Source of the DNA: an uncultured Candidatus Competibacteraceae bacterium
GTDB taxonomy: Bacteria > Pseudomonadota > Gammaproteobacteria > Competibacterales > Competibacteraceae
Reading direction: 5' to 3'
DNA: 53,469 bases
Assembly: GCA_903879705.1 (NCBI GenBank)
Contig: CAIRMO010000113.1
Span: forward strand, 1-53,469
Shown one piece after another: positions 34,697-42,056 of the stretch (positions within the stretch are counted from its first letter, which is position 1; each line of letters begins with the position of its first letter). The notes under the pieces were generated by a model, which had not been told where the DNA came from, ran no database searches, and saw only the letters and a list, made by a program, of their open reading frames with translations. A program made the position numbers and the translations under genes.

Positions 34697-36784
34697 ATGC
34701 GCAAGAGAGCGTGGTGGTTGGCGACGTTTGTCGTGGCGAGTACCGCGCTGGCGGTCCCAGCCCCTGACTCGAATGTCAAGAAATGGCAGGATGAACAAGG
34801 GGTCTGGCATTACGGCGATGCTCGGCCAGCCGCACCGGACAGCGCCACCAATACGGCCGCTGATGCCTACCGGCGCGGGGATTATGTAGTGGCATTCCAG
34901 GAATACCTGGTCTGGGCGAAGCAGGGCGATCCCAAAGCGCAGACCATGATTGGACAAATGTACTTGCGCGGCGAGGGGATTGGACCGAGTCAGAGTAGCG
35001 CCATCGAGTGGTTCCGGCGGGCGGCGCTACAGGACAACATCGAGGCGCAGTTGCAATTGGCGATGTTATACGCCGCCAACCCCGGCCTGGCCCCTAGCGA
35101 GAAGGAAGCCCTGCTGTGGCTGCGCAAGGCGGCCGGGCGTGGCAACGCCGAGGCGCAATATCTGCTGGCGGGTCGCTATGCAGCGGGTCAAGGCGTCACA
35201 CCGGATGATCGGGAGGCTGCCAACGGCTATCAGCAGGCCGCGCAACAGGGCCATCCCGGTGCCCAGTTTGCACTGGCGAATCTCTACGCCAGCGGGCGTG
35301 GGGTGTCGCGCAATGACAAAGAAGCTACGCAGTGGTACCGCAAGGCCGCCGACCAAGGCCACCCCGGCGCCCAGTACAGCCTGGGAGCGATGTACGCCGC
35401 CGGGCGTGGCGTCACCGCCAGCGATCCGGATGCGACCCAGTGGTACCGCAAGGCGGCGGAACAGGGCCATGCGGAAGCCCAGTACAACCTGGCGCTGCGC
35501 TATCTGAGCGGGCGAGGGGTCGCGGTCAACGTCCAGGAGGCGTTCCGCTGGTTCCATAAGGCCGCCGAGCAGGGGCTGGAACTGGCTCAAATGAATGTGG
35601 GGCGGATGTACGCCGACGGCCAGGGTACGGCCCGCAACGATGTCGAAGCAGTGCAGTGGCAACGTCGCGCTGCTGAACGCAACCTGCCGTTGGCCCAGTA
35701 TTATCTGGGGCTGCTGTATGCCGGGGGGCGCGGCATCGCCCGCGACGATCGGCAGGCGTTGCAATGGTTCCGCCGGGCCGCCGAGCAGAATCTGCCGCTG
35801 GCGCAACTGGAACTGGCCAACCGCTACCTGGAGGGGCGAGGGGTGATGCTGGACGAAGCCAAGGGGACACAATTGCTGGAGCAGGCGGCCCAGGGCGGTC
35901 ATCCCGAGGCGCAGATGGGGCTAGCGGAACACTATTTCGCGGGACAAGGCGTTTCCCGCGATCTTCGGATCGGCCTGGACTGGCTGCGCAAAGCGGCGGA
36001 ACAGAACAACGTCGAGGCGTGCTACCGGCTGGCGACCGCTTACGTCAGAGGTGAACGGGTCGGGCGCGATGATGTCCAGGCCGCCCAGTGGTATCGCAAG
36101 GCCGCCGAGTTGGGTTTACCCCCTGCGCAACTGGCGCTGGCGATCCTGTACACCACCGGCGCTGGCGTGTCGCAAGACGACCGGCAAGCCCTGCAATGGT
36201 TTCGCGAAGCCGCAAAAGCCGGCATTGCCGAAGCGGAATTTAACCTCGGCGCGCTGTACGCCACTGGCCGGGGGATCCCTCGCGACCTGGTTCAGGCGGC
36301 GGGCTGGTATCGTAAGGCGGCGGATCGGGGCTTGCCAGCAGCGCAATTAAATCTGGGTCTGCTCTATGCCGAAGGCCGGGGCGGGTTGCCCAAGGACGAC
36401 GCGAAGGCGCTGGAGTGGTATCGGAAGGCCGCCGATCAGGGGTGGCCGCTGGCGCAGGTGCTGTTGGGAGTGTGGTACGCCACCGGGCGCGGCATACCCC
36501 GTGATGACCGACAGGCGTTCATCTGGTTCGAGAAAGCTGCCGACCACGGTTTGCCGCTGGCGCAATACGGACTGGGGATGTTGTACAGCAACGGTCAGGG
36601 CGTCATCCCGGACGGGGTCAGGGCGCATCAATGGCTGGATCTGGCAACATCGAGCGGCTATGCGGGGGCAACGCAGCCGCTGGCGGCCATCGCCAGCCAA
36701 CTGAGCGAATCCGAACAGGCTCAGGCCCGGCAACTGGCTGGTCAGTGGCGATCAGCCCATCCTCAAAGCACCAAGCCTAACTGA
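34697..36784 (+). CDS. Exported Sel1-repeat protein with DUF4124 domain
   Basis: A 695-residue product. Residues 1-20 form a signal peptide (RKRAWWLATFVVASTALA), followed by a DUF4124-like domain (VKKWQDEQGVWHYGDARP). From about residue 55 to 685 there are 16-17 tandem Sel1 repeats of 36 residues, of the pattern AxxWYRKAAxQGxxxAQxxLGxxYxxGxGVxxD. Sel1 repeats form a helical superhelix that binds proteins, often at the cell envelope. The ATG at 34697 has GGAGGCAGTG directly before it; an upstream ATG at 34592 is dismissed. The divergent neighbour is terZ. Function unknown; a periplasmic scaffold is inferred. Confidence 0.9.
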   Translation: MRKRAWWLATFVVASTALAVPAPDSNVKKWQDEQGVWHYGDARPAAPDSATNTAADAYRRGDYVVAFQEYLVWAKQGDPKAQTMIGQMYLRGEGIGPSQSSAIEWFRRAALQDNIEAQLQLAMLYAANPGLAPSEKEALLWLRKAAGRGNAEAQYLLAGRYAAGQGVTPDDREAANGYQQAAQQGHPGAQFALANLYASGRGVSRNDKEATQWYRKAADQGHPGAQYSLGAMYAAGRGVTASDPDATQWYRKAAEQGHAEAQYNLALRYLSGRGVAVNVQEAFRWFHKAAEQGLELAQMNVGRMYADGQGTARNDVEAVQWQRRAAERNLPLAQYYLGLLYAGGRGIARDDRQALQWFRRAAEQNLPLAQLELANRYLEGRGVMLDEAKGTQLLEQAAQGGHPEAQMGLAEHYFAGQGVSRDLRIGLDWLRKAAEQNNVEACYRLATAYVRGERVGRDDVQAAQWYRKAAELGLPPAQLALAILYTTGAGVSQDDRQALQWFREAAKAGIAEAEFNLGALYATGRGIPRDLVQAAGWYRKAADRGLPAAQLNLGLLYAEGRGGLPKDDAKALEWYRKAADQGWPLAQVLLGVWYATGRGIPRDDRQAFIWFEKAADHGLPLAQYGLGMLYSNGQGVIPDGVRAHQWLDLATSSGYAGATQPLAAIASQLSESEQAQARQLAGQWRSAHPQSTKPN

Positions 36785-36819
36785 CTGGAATCCGCCACAC
36801 CTGACGACTGTTGCCTGAA

Positions 36820-37224
36820 TCAGTGGCTCTTGCGGTTGGGGTCGAGCAGGTGCTGACCCAATTCGCCGACAAAGTTTTCCAGCCGCACCGATTCACTCTG
36901 CAAGCGTTCGTTCATCTGGCGCAGGGCGGTGGCGAGTCGGTAGGTGCGGAACAGCAGATTCTCCAGGTCGTCGGTTTGCCAGAGATTTTCCGGATTGATC
37001 TCCGGCCCGCTGTCGCTCAGTACCACGGCACACCATTCGGGAATCCGGTACATCAGCACCGATTCGCGGTCGTTGGCCAGGCAGAGGGTGATGCCAATAT
37101 CGTACTTGCGCAGCACGCCTACGACTTCATCGAGGCAGCGCTGCATTTCCGGGCTGGGCTGTTCGCTGGTGGGCAGAATCTCGTTTTCGCCCGGAAGCGC
37201 CAGTTCTTCGTCTAATCGGCTCAT
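36820..37224 (-). CDS. Conserved-looking hypothetical protein
   Basis: A 134-residue, acidic, probably cytoplasmic protein with no membrane segment. It begins MSRLDEELALPGENEILPTS. A central block, VLRKYDIGITLCLANDRESVL then MYRIPEWCAVVLSDSGPEIN, looks like a beta-rich core, and a C-terminal helix (LFRTYRLATALRQMNERLQ) could form a coiled coil. ATG at 37224 follows GGAGACC. I do not recognise the family. It converges on the Sel1 gene, with a 35-base gap. Confidence 0.65.
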   Translation of the reverse strand: MSRLDEELALPGENEILPTSEQPSPEMQRCLDEVVGVLRKYDIGITLCLANDRESVLMYRIPEWCAVVLSDSGPEINPENLWQTDDLENLLFRTYRLATALRQMNERLQSESVRLENFVGELGQHLLDPNRKSH

Positions 37225-37326
37225 GGCGGTGGTCTCCTGTGGTCCGGGTCGATGGCGGGGTGAGATAAAACACAAACCGGTTCAAAAGCATACGGCAATC
37301 ACCCGCTGTTCGCTAGTCAAGGTTGG

Positions 37327-37445
37327 CTCTGTACATGACAAAAAATGTAACTCATTGATTTTAAGTTAATCTGTTGGTTTTGCAGCCATTGAAAATCAAT
37401 AAGTTACAAAATGTTTGTTGTTTGGATTTTTTGTCGTGTACAGAG
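37327..37445. mobile_element. 119-bp MITE-like element with 20-bp terminal inverted repeats
   Basis: The left end CTCTGTACATGACAAAAAAT (37327-37346) and the right end (37426-37445) pair with one mismatch. An inner inverted repeat (GTAACTCATTGATTTT / AAAATCAATAAGTTAC) lies next to the left end and 18 bases inside the right end. There is no coding capacity. The left 17 bases of the terminal repeat also occur at 187-203, so this family has at least one other trace in the window. The parent transposon is not identified. Confidence 0.75.
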
Positions 37446-37460
37446 AGCAATATCATCGTG

Positions 37461-38204
37461 TCACAGATCAAATGAGCTGCCCGCAATCACCCGCAGTCCT
37501 ATGAACAGCAAATCCGGCTCCAGCCGATAGCCCTTTTTCAAATGCGGCAAAACAGCACTGCCGCCTCCGCCAGTCAACAGCCGTAACCCCGGTCCCTGAC
37601 TTGTAATCATTCGTTCGGTAATCCCATCAATCGCCGCCGCAACCGCATACTCCGTTCCGCCCCAGACACCATCGCGGGTACTTTGACCGAATAATCGTGC
37701 CACTCCAGTTTCTGGTGGAATCTGCCGGGTTTCCCGATATAACGCCTCGCGCATTAGCCGCGTTCCCGGCAGGATCACGCCACCCAGATGTTGGCCATCT
37801 GCCGCCAGCGCGTCAATCGTGACCGCAGTGCCGCAATCCACCACATAACAAAGCTGCCCGGTCAAGGTCCGCGCCGCAATCATCGCCACCCAGCGATCCG
37901 CCCCCATTCGCTCCGGTTCGGCGTAGGCATTGCGGATGCCGAAAGCCGTCGCCGTTGAAACCGCGAATTCAGCGTTAATCGCCCAGGTTTGTTGAATCCA
38001 TTGCGTCAGCGCCGCTTGGACTGCGGGGCCAGCCACGCTGACAATCAAAACCCGTTGCGGGCGCGGTAATGCCTGCCAGAGACGGGTCGCTAATTCAGCC
38101 CAGCCTTCTTTGCCATACCGGGCTTGGCCGCGTTGCTGGAACGCACCCTGTTCACAACAAATCCACTTAATCCTGCTATTGCCAACATCCGCTAATAGAA
38201 TCAC
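37461..38204 (-). CDS. coaX: Type III pantothenate kinase
   Basis: Phosphorylates pantothenate, the first step of coenzyme A synthesis. The 247-residue protein has the ASKHA-fold motifs DVGNSRIKW at the N-terminus, RMGADRWVAMIAA in the middle and YVVDCGTAVTIDAL, GTRLMREALY and LTGGGGSAVL. It overlaps the birA stop by 4 bases, the common birA-coaX arrangement. Confidence 0.95.
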   Translation of the reverse strand: MILLADVGNSRIKWICCEQGAFQQRGQARYGKEGWAELATRLWQALPRPQRVLIVSVAGPAVQAALTQWIQQTWAINAEFAVSTATAFGIRNAYAEPERMGADRWVAMIAARTLTGQLCYVVDCGTAVTIDALAADGQHLGGVILPGTRLMREALYRETRQIPPETGVARLFGQSTRDGVWGGTEYAVAAAIDGITERMITSQGPGLRLLTGGGGSAVLPHLKKGYRLEPDLLFIGLRVIAGSSFDL

Positions 38205-39013
38205 GATTGGACTCTCAAGCTGATTTCGCCACCGATATACGGCTTGATTTCGCCGGACTCAGTTTCCAGCAATAATGCGCCAGTGATATTAACGCCTCGA
38301 GCGATGCCCGTGATTGTCCTGTTCAGCATTTGCAACTGTACTCGCTGTCCAGTAATGACATCGAATCTGGCCCATTCTCCCGCTAGATCAGCAAATCCGC
38401 CTTGCTCAAACCCGATAAAAGTTTCTATCAGTTCATTGATCAGATTTGCCGCCAGCCGGTTGCGGGAAATAACAGGCGTCGCCAGAATTTCCTGTAAATC
38501 TACCCATGGCTGATCAATCAGTTCACCCGTGTGGGACGGCAGATTCACATTCAGGCCAATACCGGCCACGACGTGAAAGACGCCTGCATCGCTACCCGAG
38601 TCCAACAAAATGCCGCCCAGTTTTCGCTTCCGCCACCACACATCATTCGGCCACTTCAAACCGACGTTGCTAACGCCAAACGCCTGTAAAGTCCGGGCTA
38701 CCGCGATTCCGGTCGCCAGACTCAAGCCGCTTAATTTTTCTGGCGGCAGGTTGAACCGCCACAACAGCGACAACGCCAGACTGGCCCCAAATGGCGTCAG
38801 CCAGGAACGCCCCAGCCGGCCCCGGCCCGCGCTCTGCTGTTCCGCCAGACAGACCGCGCCACTCGGCCAATGATCCCGCGCTCCCGCCTGTAAATAGGCA
38901 TTGGTGGAGTCCAGCGTCGGAAACAGTTCCAGACGGCTTAATACCGATTGTGCCGTAGCGGTTAATCCGGCCAGAATACATTCCCGATCCAGCAATTCCA
39001 GTGCGCTGCTCAT
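38201..39013 (-). CDS. birA: Biotin-[acetyl-CoA-carboxylase] ligase, no DNA-binding domain
   Basis: Attaches biotin to the carboxylase carrier protein. The 270-residue protein has STNAYL, the biotinyl-AMP loop QQSAGRGRLGRSW, KWPNDVWW and the KLGGILL strand. E. coli BirA has 321 residues with an N-terminal winged helix; here the chain begins directly at the linker, so the DNA-binding domain is absent (group I ligase). ATG at 39013 is used; a TTG one codon upstream is also open. coaX overlaps its end by 4 bases. It could not be the repressor of the bio operon at 4.4-18.3 kb. Confidence 0.93.
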   Translation of the reverse strand: MSSALELLDRECILAGLTATAQSVLSRLELFPTLDSTNAYLQAGARDHWPSGAVCLAEQQSAGRGRLGRSWLTPFGASLALSLLWRFNLPPEKLSGLSLATGIAVARTLQAFGVSNVGLKWPNDVWWRKRKLGGILLDSGSDAGVFHVVAGIGLNVNLPSHTGELIDQPWVDLQEILATPVISRNRLAANLINELIETFIGFEQGGFADLAGEWARFDVITGQRVQLQMLNRTITGIARGVNITGALLLETESGEIKPYIGGEISLRVQS

Positions 39014-39043
39014 CAATTTAATTCCGCTTAAGCATCAATAAAA

Positions 39044-39073
39044 ACCGCTTTCCCCCTTGCAGAGGAAAGCGGT
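39044..39073 (-). terminator. Intrinsic terminator downstream of the ccoS microprotein
   Basis: Arms ACCGCTTTCC (39044-39053) and GGAAAGCGGT (39064-39073) pair perfectly around 10 bases; on the minus strand the hairpin is followed by TTTTTATTG. It should end the ccoI-ccoS-microprotein transcript just before birA. Confidence 0.88.
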
Positions 39074-39112
39074 ACAGATTCCCGGGTCTCACTCAGATCC
39101 ATGGATTGAGCG

Positions 39113-39214
39113 TCAGAATAAATTGTTCCAGGGAACCACTGAGAGAAAACTCAGCCAAGAGACAACAATCATGATAAAAATAATAACCAGCGGGAAATTT
39201 TCAAAGGTAAACAT
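39113..39214 (-). CDS. 33-residue single-pass membrane microprotein next to ccoS
   Basis: An ATG at 39214 preceded by TTGGAGAAAAG opens a 33-codon frame reading MFTFENFPLVIIFIMIVV, then SWLSFLSVVPWNNLF. The hydrophobic stretch from about residue 8 to 27 is long enough to cross the membrane. It begins 49 bases after ccoS and ends 40 bases before an intrinsic terminator, so it sits within the ccoI-ccoS transcript. Small single-pass subunits are known for terminal oxidases (CydX for bd, CcoM for cbb3); I see no sequence match to these, so any link to cbb3 oxidase is inference from position. Confidence 0.55.
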   Translation of the reverse strand: MFTFENFPLVIIFIMIVVSWLSFLSVVPWNNLF

Positions 39215-39262
39215 GGGTGCTTTTCTCCAAGCAGGTTTTGGTGAAAATGCCAAAGGATTGGC

Positions 39263-39460
39263 TTATCCATCCAGGAAATGATCATCTTTCTGGCGCTGAC
39301 TGGAATGAGGAATACGCGGGTCATCATCGTCCATTAAAATCCGGTGCGCCGGGCCGTCCAGATCATCAAACTGACCGGTGCGCACCGCCCACAAAAAAGC
39401 CCATAACGCGATCCCCATGACTCCCAGCGCCATTGGAATCAACAGATACAGAATCCGCAT
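39263..39460 (-). CDS. ccoS: cbb3-type cytochrome oxidase assembly protein CcoS
   Basis: A 65-residue membrane protein: one N-terminal membrane segment (ILYLLIPMALGVMGIALWAFLWAV), then TGQFDDLDGPAHRILMDDD, the CcoS signature. Required for cofactor insertion into cbb3 oxidase. ATG at 39460 is preferred; the frame extends 20 codons upstream. It follows ccoI by 31 bases. Confidence 0.93.
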   Translation of the reverse strand: MRILYLLIPMALGVMGIALWAFLWAVRTGQFDDLDGPAHRILMDDDDPRIPHSSQRQKDDHFLDG

Positions 39461-39491
39461 CAGGCGACTCCTCTCATTGCAAGACTGCCAT

Positions 39492-41987
39492 TCAATCAGA
39501 CTGCCGGAGCCGCAACGCATTCACCACGACCAGCAGTGAACTGAACGACATTCCGAGCGCCGACATCCACGGGGTCAGCCAGCCTCCGGCGGCCAGCGGC
39601 ACCGCCAGCAAATTGTATCCGATAGCCCAAGCGAAATTCTCGCGCATGATCAATAAGGTTTGCCGGGCCTTGTCCACCCCGGACACCAGATGCTCCAACC
39701 GTTCAGTCAGCAGAATCATGTCAGCGGTAGCATGGGCCAGTTGGGTGCCGCTGCCCATCGCCAGCGAAACATTGGCTGCCGCCAGCACCGGTGCGTCATT
39801 GACCCCATCACCGACCATCGCCACCACCACGCCTTGCCGCTGCCACTCGCGCAACCGTTCCAGCTTGTCCTGCGGGGACAGGCCCCCGGTGGCTTTGGCA
39901 ATTCCGACTTCGTGGGCGACATGAGCCACCACGTGCGGCCGGTCGCCACTCAGCAACTCCACGGTCAAACCCCGCGCCCGCAACGCCGCCACCGCCGCTG
40001 CCGCGTCGGGTCGCACGGCATCGGTCAAGCGAAACCAGGCCAGCAGCCCACGTTCATTGCCGAGTGCCGCCCAAATTCCGGCACCGTCGGCACCGTCGGG
40101 GTCAACCCCTTCAATCGCTGCGGTTCCACTCAACTCCGCCACAAATTCCGGTCGGCCAATCCGGTAACGATGCCCGTCAATCTCGCCCTCGATGCCGCTG
40201 CCGGGGGTGTTGCGCAACGCGGTCGCGGTCAACATCGTCGGCCCGGCGGCTTCCGCCAAGGCCCGCCCGACCGGATGTTCGGAGCCACGCTCCAGAGCCG
40301 CCGCCAGGGCCAGACACGATTGCACTTGCAGATCAGCCACCGGTTTGACTGCTGTGACGTGTGGACGGCCATAGGTCAGGGTGCCGGTCTTGTCGAAAAT
40401 GAGGTGAGTCGCCCGGGCCAGCGTTTCCAGGGCATGGCCGCGCGTGGTCAACATGCCCAGCCGGGTTAACGCGCCGGTAGCGGCGACAATGGCGGTCGGG
40501 GTCGCCAACGACAAGGCGCACGGGCAACTCACCACCAGCACCGCCAAGGTGATGCGGAACGCCGTATCGAAATCGCTGAGGGTCCACCAGACCGTAAATA
40601 CGACCGCCGCAACCACCAATAACACGGTGACAAAGTAGCCGGCGATCCGGTCGGCCAGCAGGGCCAGCCGTGGTTTTTCACTCTGGGCGCGATCCAGCAG
40701 CCGCACAATGGCCGACAGCACGGTATCCGCGCCGACGTGTTCAATCTGCATGACCAGCGGACTTTCAACATTGACCGATCCACCGATCAATTTTTCACCC
40801 ACCTGTTTCGGCAACGGCAGGCTTTCACCGGTCAGCAGCGATTCATCGACGCTACTCACTCCTTCCAGCACCCGGCCATCGGCGGGAACCGTTGCACCGG
40901 GCCGCAGCAACACCCGATCGCCGGTGACGAGTTCGGCAATCGGCACGACGGTCTCGCTGCCTGCCTCATTCAGTCGAGTCGCGGTGGCCGGCAGCATCCG
41001 CACCAGCGCCTCGGAAATCTGGCCAGCCCGATGCCGGGCGGCCATTTCCAGAAAGCGCCCGGTCAGCAGAAAAAATACAAACATGGTCACCGAGTCGTAA
41101 TAAACCGCGCCACCGCCTTTTATGGTGTACCAGACGCTGGCGGTAAACGCAGCGCTCATCGCTAATGCCACCGGCACATCCATCCCTAATTGCCGGTTCC
41201 GTAGATCGCGCCAGGCGGCTATGAAAAAGGGTTGTGCGGAATAGCCGATCACCGGCATGGTTAAAATCAGGCACATCCAGCGCATAAAATGCTGAATCGA
41301 AGAGTCCATGCCGTAATAATCGCCGGCATAGAGTCCAACTGCCAGCATCATCACCTGCATTGATCCGAGTCCAGCAATCGCCAAACGGCGTAATGCGACC
41401 GTGCGTTCCCGTTTCTGCACCGCTTCCTGGCGATTGGGATCAAAAGGATGGGCGATATAGCCAATCGCGGCCATTGCAGCCAGAATCGCGCTGAGTTTGA
41501 TTTGCTGCTCGTCCCAGCGTACCTGGGCGCGATGCGTGGAATAATTGACCCGGAATTCCAGAACGCCCGGCAACGCATTGATATGGCGTTCAGTGAGCCA
41601 GACACAGGCGGCGCAGACGATTCCTTCCAGCATTAACGCGGCTTCGCGGATCTGCTCGCTTTCGATGTGGACAAAGCTCTGTTGTAAATCTGCCCGGTCA
41701 TAAAGTTCCAATCCGCGCAGTTGCTCCGGGATTAAATCCTCTGGCCGCTTGGAGTGGGCAGTGCGATGCTGGTAAAAATCGGTGAGTCCGGCGGCGATAA
41801 TCGCTTCGGCAACGGCTTGGCAACCGTGGCAGCACATGGGTTGGGGCTGGCGATTAATGACCGCAGTAAAATGGATATTGGGCGGAATCGGCAGGCCACA
41901 GTGGAAACATTCCAGTTCGGAATGAGTGGAAGATAATTCACGCCAGCGGGAATCGGGACCAATTGGCGTGATCAGCGGATCGATCAT
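39492..41987 (-). CDS. ccoI: Copper-exporting type P1B ATPase for cbb3 oxidase assembly
   Basis: Pumps copper for CcoN assembly. The 831-residue protein has the FixI/CcoI N-terminal cysteine cluster (CFHCGLPIP and CCHGCQAVAEA), a metal-binding domain with GIVCAACVWLTE, eight predicted membrane segments including the metal-gate motif SCPCALSLATP, phosphorylation site DKTGTLTYGRP, TGES (LLTGESLPLPK) and hinge GDGVNDAPVLAAA. ATG at 41987 is chosen; a TTG at 42005 is six codons upstream, with no clear ribosome site. The structural ccoNOQP genes are not in the window. Confidence 0.94.
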   Translation of the reverse strand: MIDPLITPIGPDSRWRELSSTHSELECFHCGLPIPPNIHFTAVINRQPQPMCCHGCQAVAEAIIAAGLTDFYQHRTAHSKRPEDLIPEQLRGLELYDRADLQQSFVHIESEQIREAALMLEGIVCAACVWLTERHINALPGVLEFRVNYSTHRAQVRWDEQQIKLSAILAAMAAIGYIAHPFDPNRQEAVQKRERTVALRRLAIAGLGSMQVMMLAVGLYAGDYYGMDSSIQHFMRWMCLILTMPVIGYSAQPFFIAAWRDLRNRQLGMDVPVALAMSAAFTASVWYTIKGGGAVYYDSVTMFVFFLLTGRFLEMAARHRAGQISEALVRMLPATATRLNEAGSETVVPIAELVTGDRVLLRPGATVPADGRVLEGVSSVDESLLTGESLPLPKQVGEKLIGGSVNVESPLVMQIEHVGADTVLSAIVRLLDRAQSEKPRLALLADRIAGYFVTVLLVVAAVVFTVWWTLSDFDTAFRITLAVLVVSCPCALSLATPTAIVAATGALTRLGMLTTRGHALETLARATHLIFDKTGTLTYGRPHVTAVKPVADLQVQSCLALAAALERGSEHPVGRALAEAAGPTMLTATALRNTPGSGIEGEIDGHRYRIGRPEFVAELSGTAAIEGVDPDGADGAGIWAALGNERGLLAWFRLTDAVRPDAAAAVAALRARGLTVELLSGDRPHVVAHVAHEVGIAKATGGLSPQDKLERLREWQRQGVVVAMVGDGVNDAPVLAAANVSLAMGSGTQLAHATADMILLTERLEHLVSGVDKARQTLLIMRENFAWAIGYNLLAVPLAAGGWLTPWMSALGMSFSSLLVVVNALRLRQSD

Positions 41988-42022
41988 CAGAATTCCATCA
42001 CTCAAAGTGCATCGGTCAATTC

Positions 42023-42056
42023 TATAGGCATCCTAAACCGGTTTAGGATGCCTATA
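42023..42056. repeat. Perfect 34-bp palindrome
   Basis: TATAGGCATCCTAAACC followed directly by its reverse complement, no loop. It lies between ccoI and the diguanylate cyclase gene, whose stop codon (42052-42054) is inside it. A partial copy (AACCGGTTCAGGATGCCTAT) is at about 48323-48342, beside another palindrome of the AGGATGCC family. Confidence 0.9.

Noticed and set aside
35066-35902. A 278-codon frame antisense to the Sel1 gene
   Set aside because: Its repeats simply reflect the Sel1 array on the other strand.
39057-39281. Plus-strand 74-codon frame between birA and ccoS
   Set aside because: It runs over the terminator and antisense to the membrane microprotein, which has a better ribosome site and operon context.
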